In this document: positions 63,579 to 64,000 of the stretch, one piece after another | How positions within the stretch are numbered: the first letter of the stretch is position 1 | Layout of the letters: every line of letters starts with the position of its first letter | DNA from: Dictyobacter kobayashii | Lineage (GTDB): Bacteria; Chloroflexota; Ktedonobacteria; Ktedonobacterales; Ktedonobacteraceae | Assembly (NCBI RefSeq): GCF_003967555.1 | Contig: NZ_BIFS01000001.1 | Coordinates: 992,001 to 1,056,000, forward strand | Length of the DNA: 64,000 bases | Reading direction: 5' to 3' | Notes under the pieces: generated by a model | The model's database searches: none | What the model saw: the letters and a program-made list of their open reading frames with translations, nothing else | What the model was told of the DNA's origin: nothing | Made by a program: the position numbers and the translations under genes

Positions 63579-64000
63579 CTGGCTGCCTCACATGATTAAT
63601 ATTTCCCCAGACACCACGCTTGCTCGAAGCCAGTCCACGCTCCGGTTGGTCATCACGAGTAATGCCCTTGACAGCGGGTGCGGGTTTAAATTTCGGACTC
63701 ATAGTTGCGATACCAAAGATATCGCTCAGATCGACGCCACGAGCCTGGACAATACGCTTGGCTGCTTGCAATGGGAAGTACCCATAGATATCCATCACTG
63801 CATCTAGCAGGCCAGGAAGTGCACCGGCTTCTTGCGACCAGGTTGCCAGCAGGGTATCAACCTTGCTCAGATCAATCTCTGGCTCCAGGTAATCTTTGAC
63901 CGGCATGGCCACACAGGGAGTCACTGGTTTGTTAAAGTAATCCACCGCATACTCAGAGATACGCGTCTTGTAGAATCCTGCACGTGATGAACCAGTAGCC
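63571..64000 (-). CDS. NuoE-like subunit, N-terminus beyond the window
   Basis: The frame is open to the right edge, so the gene is partial. The visible 142 residues include the NuoE/HydC-type helical bundle (LPGLLDAVMDIYGYFPLQAA, then RGVDLSDIFGIATMS). In usual NuoE proteins a thioredoxin-like [2Fe-2S] domain follows this bundle; here the chain ends about 40 residues later with no Cys (ERGLASSKRGVWGNINHVRQ). Upstream, the visible part reads ATGSSRAGFYKTRISEYAVD. The protein may therefore have a different domain order or be truncated. It is the first visible gene of the nuoEF-like operon. Confidence 0.7.
   Translation of the reverse strand, partial: ATGSSRAGFYKTRISEYAVDYFNKPVTPCVAMPVKDYLEPEIDLSKVDTLLATWSQEAGALPGLLDAVMDIYGYFPLQAAKRIVQARGVDLSDIFGIATMSPKFKPAPAVKGITRDDQPERGLASSKRGVWGNINHVRQPDA

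Overview
The window looks like a chromosomal segment of a Ktedonobacteria-type member of the Chloroflexota. This is inferred from gene content, not from a marker gene: stacked GAF-domain sensors, ComP-like membrane kinases, DUF4397 and tryptophan-rich repeat secreted proteins, a DhnA-type class I aldolase, a deoxyhypusine-synthase-like polyamine enzyme, menaquinone genes and mid-range GC. No phage, CRISPR array or intact insertion sequence is visible.

Layout. 1-6.2 kb: end of a tRNA-Pro, a small membrane protein, a CheY-like receiver, an HTH/GAF regulator and a kinase/NtrC-like pair. 6.5-12.8 kb: a channel-like membrane protein, then cytosine deaminase, a nucleobase permease and a divergent PucR-type regulator, a coherent pyrimidine salvage module. 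12.9-20.4 kb: TetR regulator, a CadC-type metal sensor coupled to a cation efflux pump, a ComP-like kinase with a LuxR-type regulator, a ROK protein, a CDGSH-like protein and a pseudo-receiver. 20.5-28.4 kb: ErpA, a cytoplasmic subtilase, an M20 peptidase, thioredoxin reductase and aldolase. 28.5-35.1 kb: cell-surface genes (DUF4397 protein, ECF sigma factor with a beta-propeller anti-sigma candidate, zinc-ribbon membrane protein, sedolisin lipoprotein). 35.3-45 kb: uvrB, an alpha/beta hydrolase, a polyamine cluster (DHS-like, speH, speB), a lipoprotein and an RGG-like repeat protein. 45-55.8 kb: PflX-like radical SAM protein, hepS-menG, Nudix, Mrp, a PLP lyase, PRC/BON protein, DUF4126 protein and a GH1 glucosidase. 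55.9-64 kb: two 802-residue NuoG/GltD-like iron-sulfur flavoproteins flanking a secreted repeat protein, preceded by NuoF- and NuoE-like genes. This resembles a Stn/Hyd-type bifurcating transhydrogenase and continues past the right edge.

Three things stand out. (1) About 17 single-base frame disruptions, nearly all one-base losses and mostly in short homopolymers, break otherwise conserved genes. Adding the missing bases gives whole-codon lengths in every case, which points to uncorrected sequencing error rather than pseudogenes. (2) There is an interspersed element made of a conserved GC-rich module joined to a long perfect palindrome whose sequence differs at each copy (25.06, 40.8 and 43.1 kb, with a related bare palindrome at 41.85 kb). 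(3) A 23-bp-periodic operator array precedes the promoter of speH. Other points are an NtrC-family protein with an altered GAFTGA loop, mosaic gene conversion between the two flavoproteins, and a 78-bp dispersed repeat.
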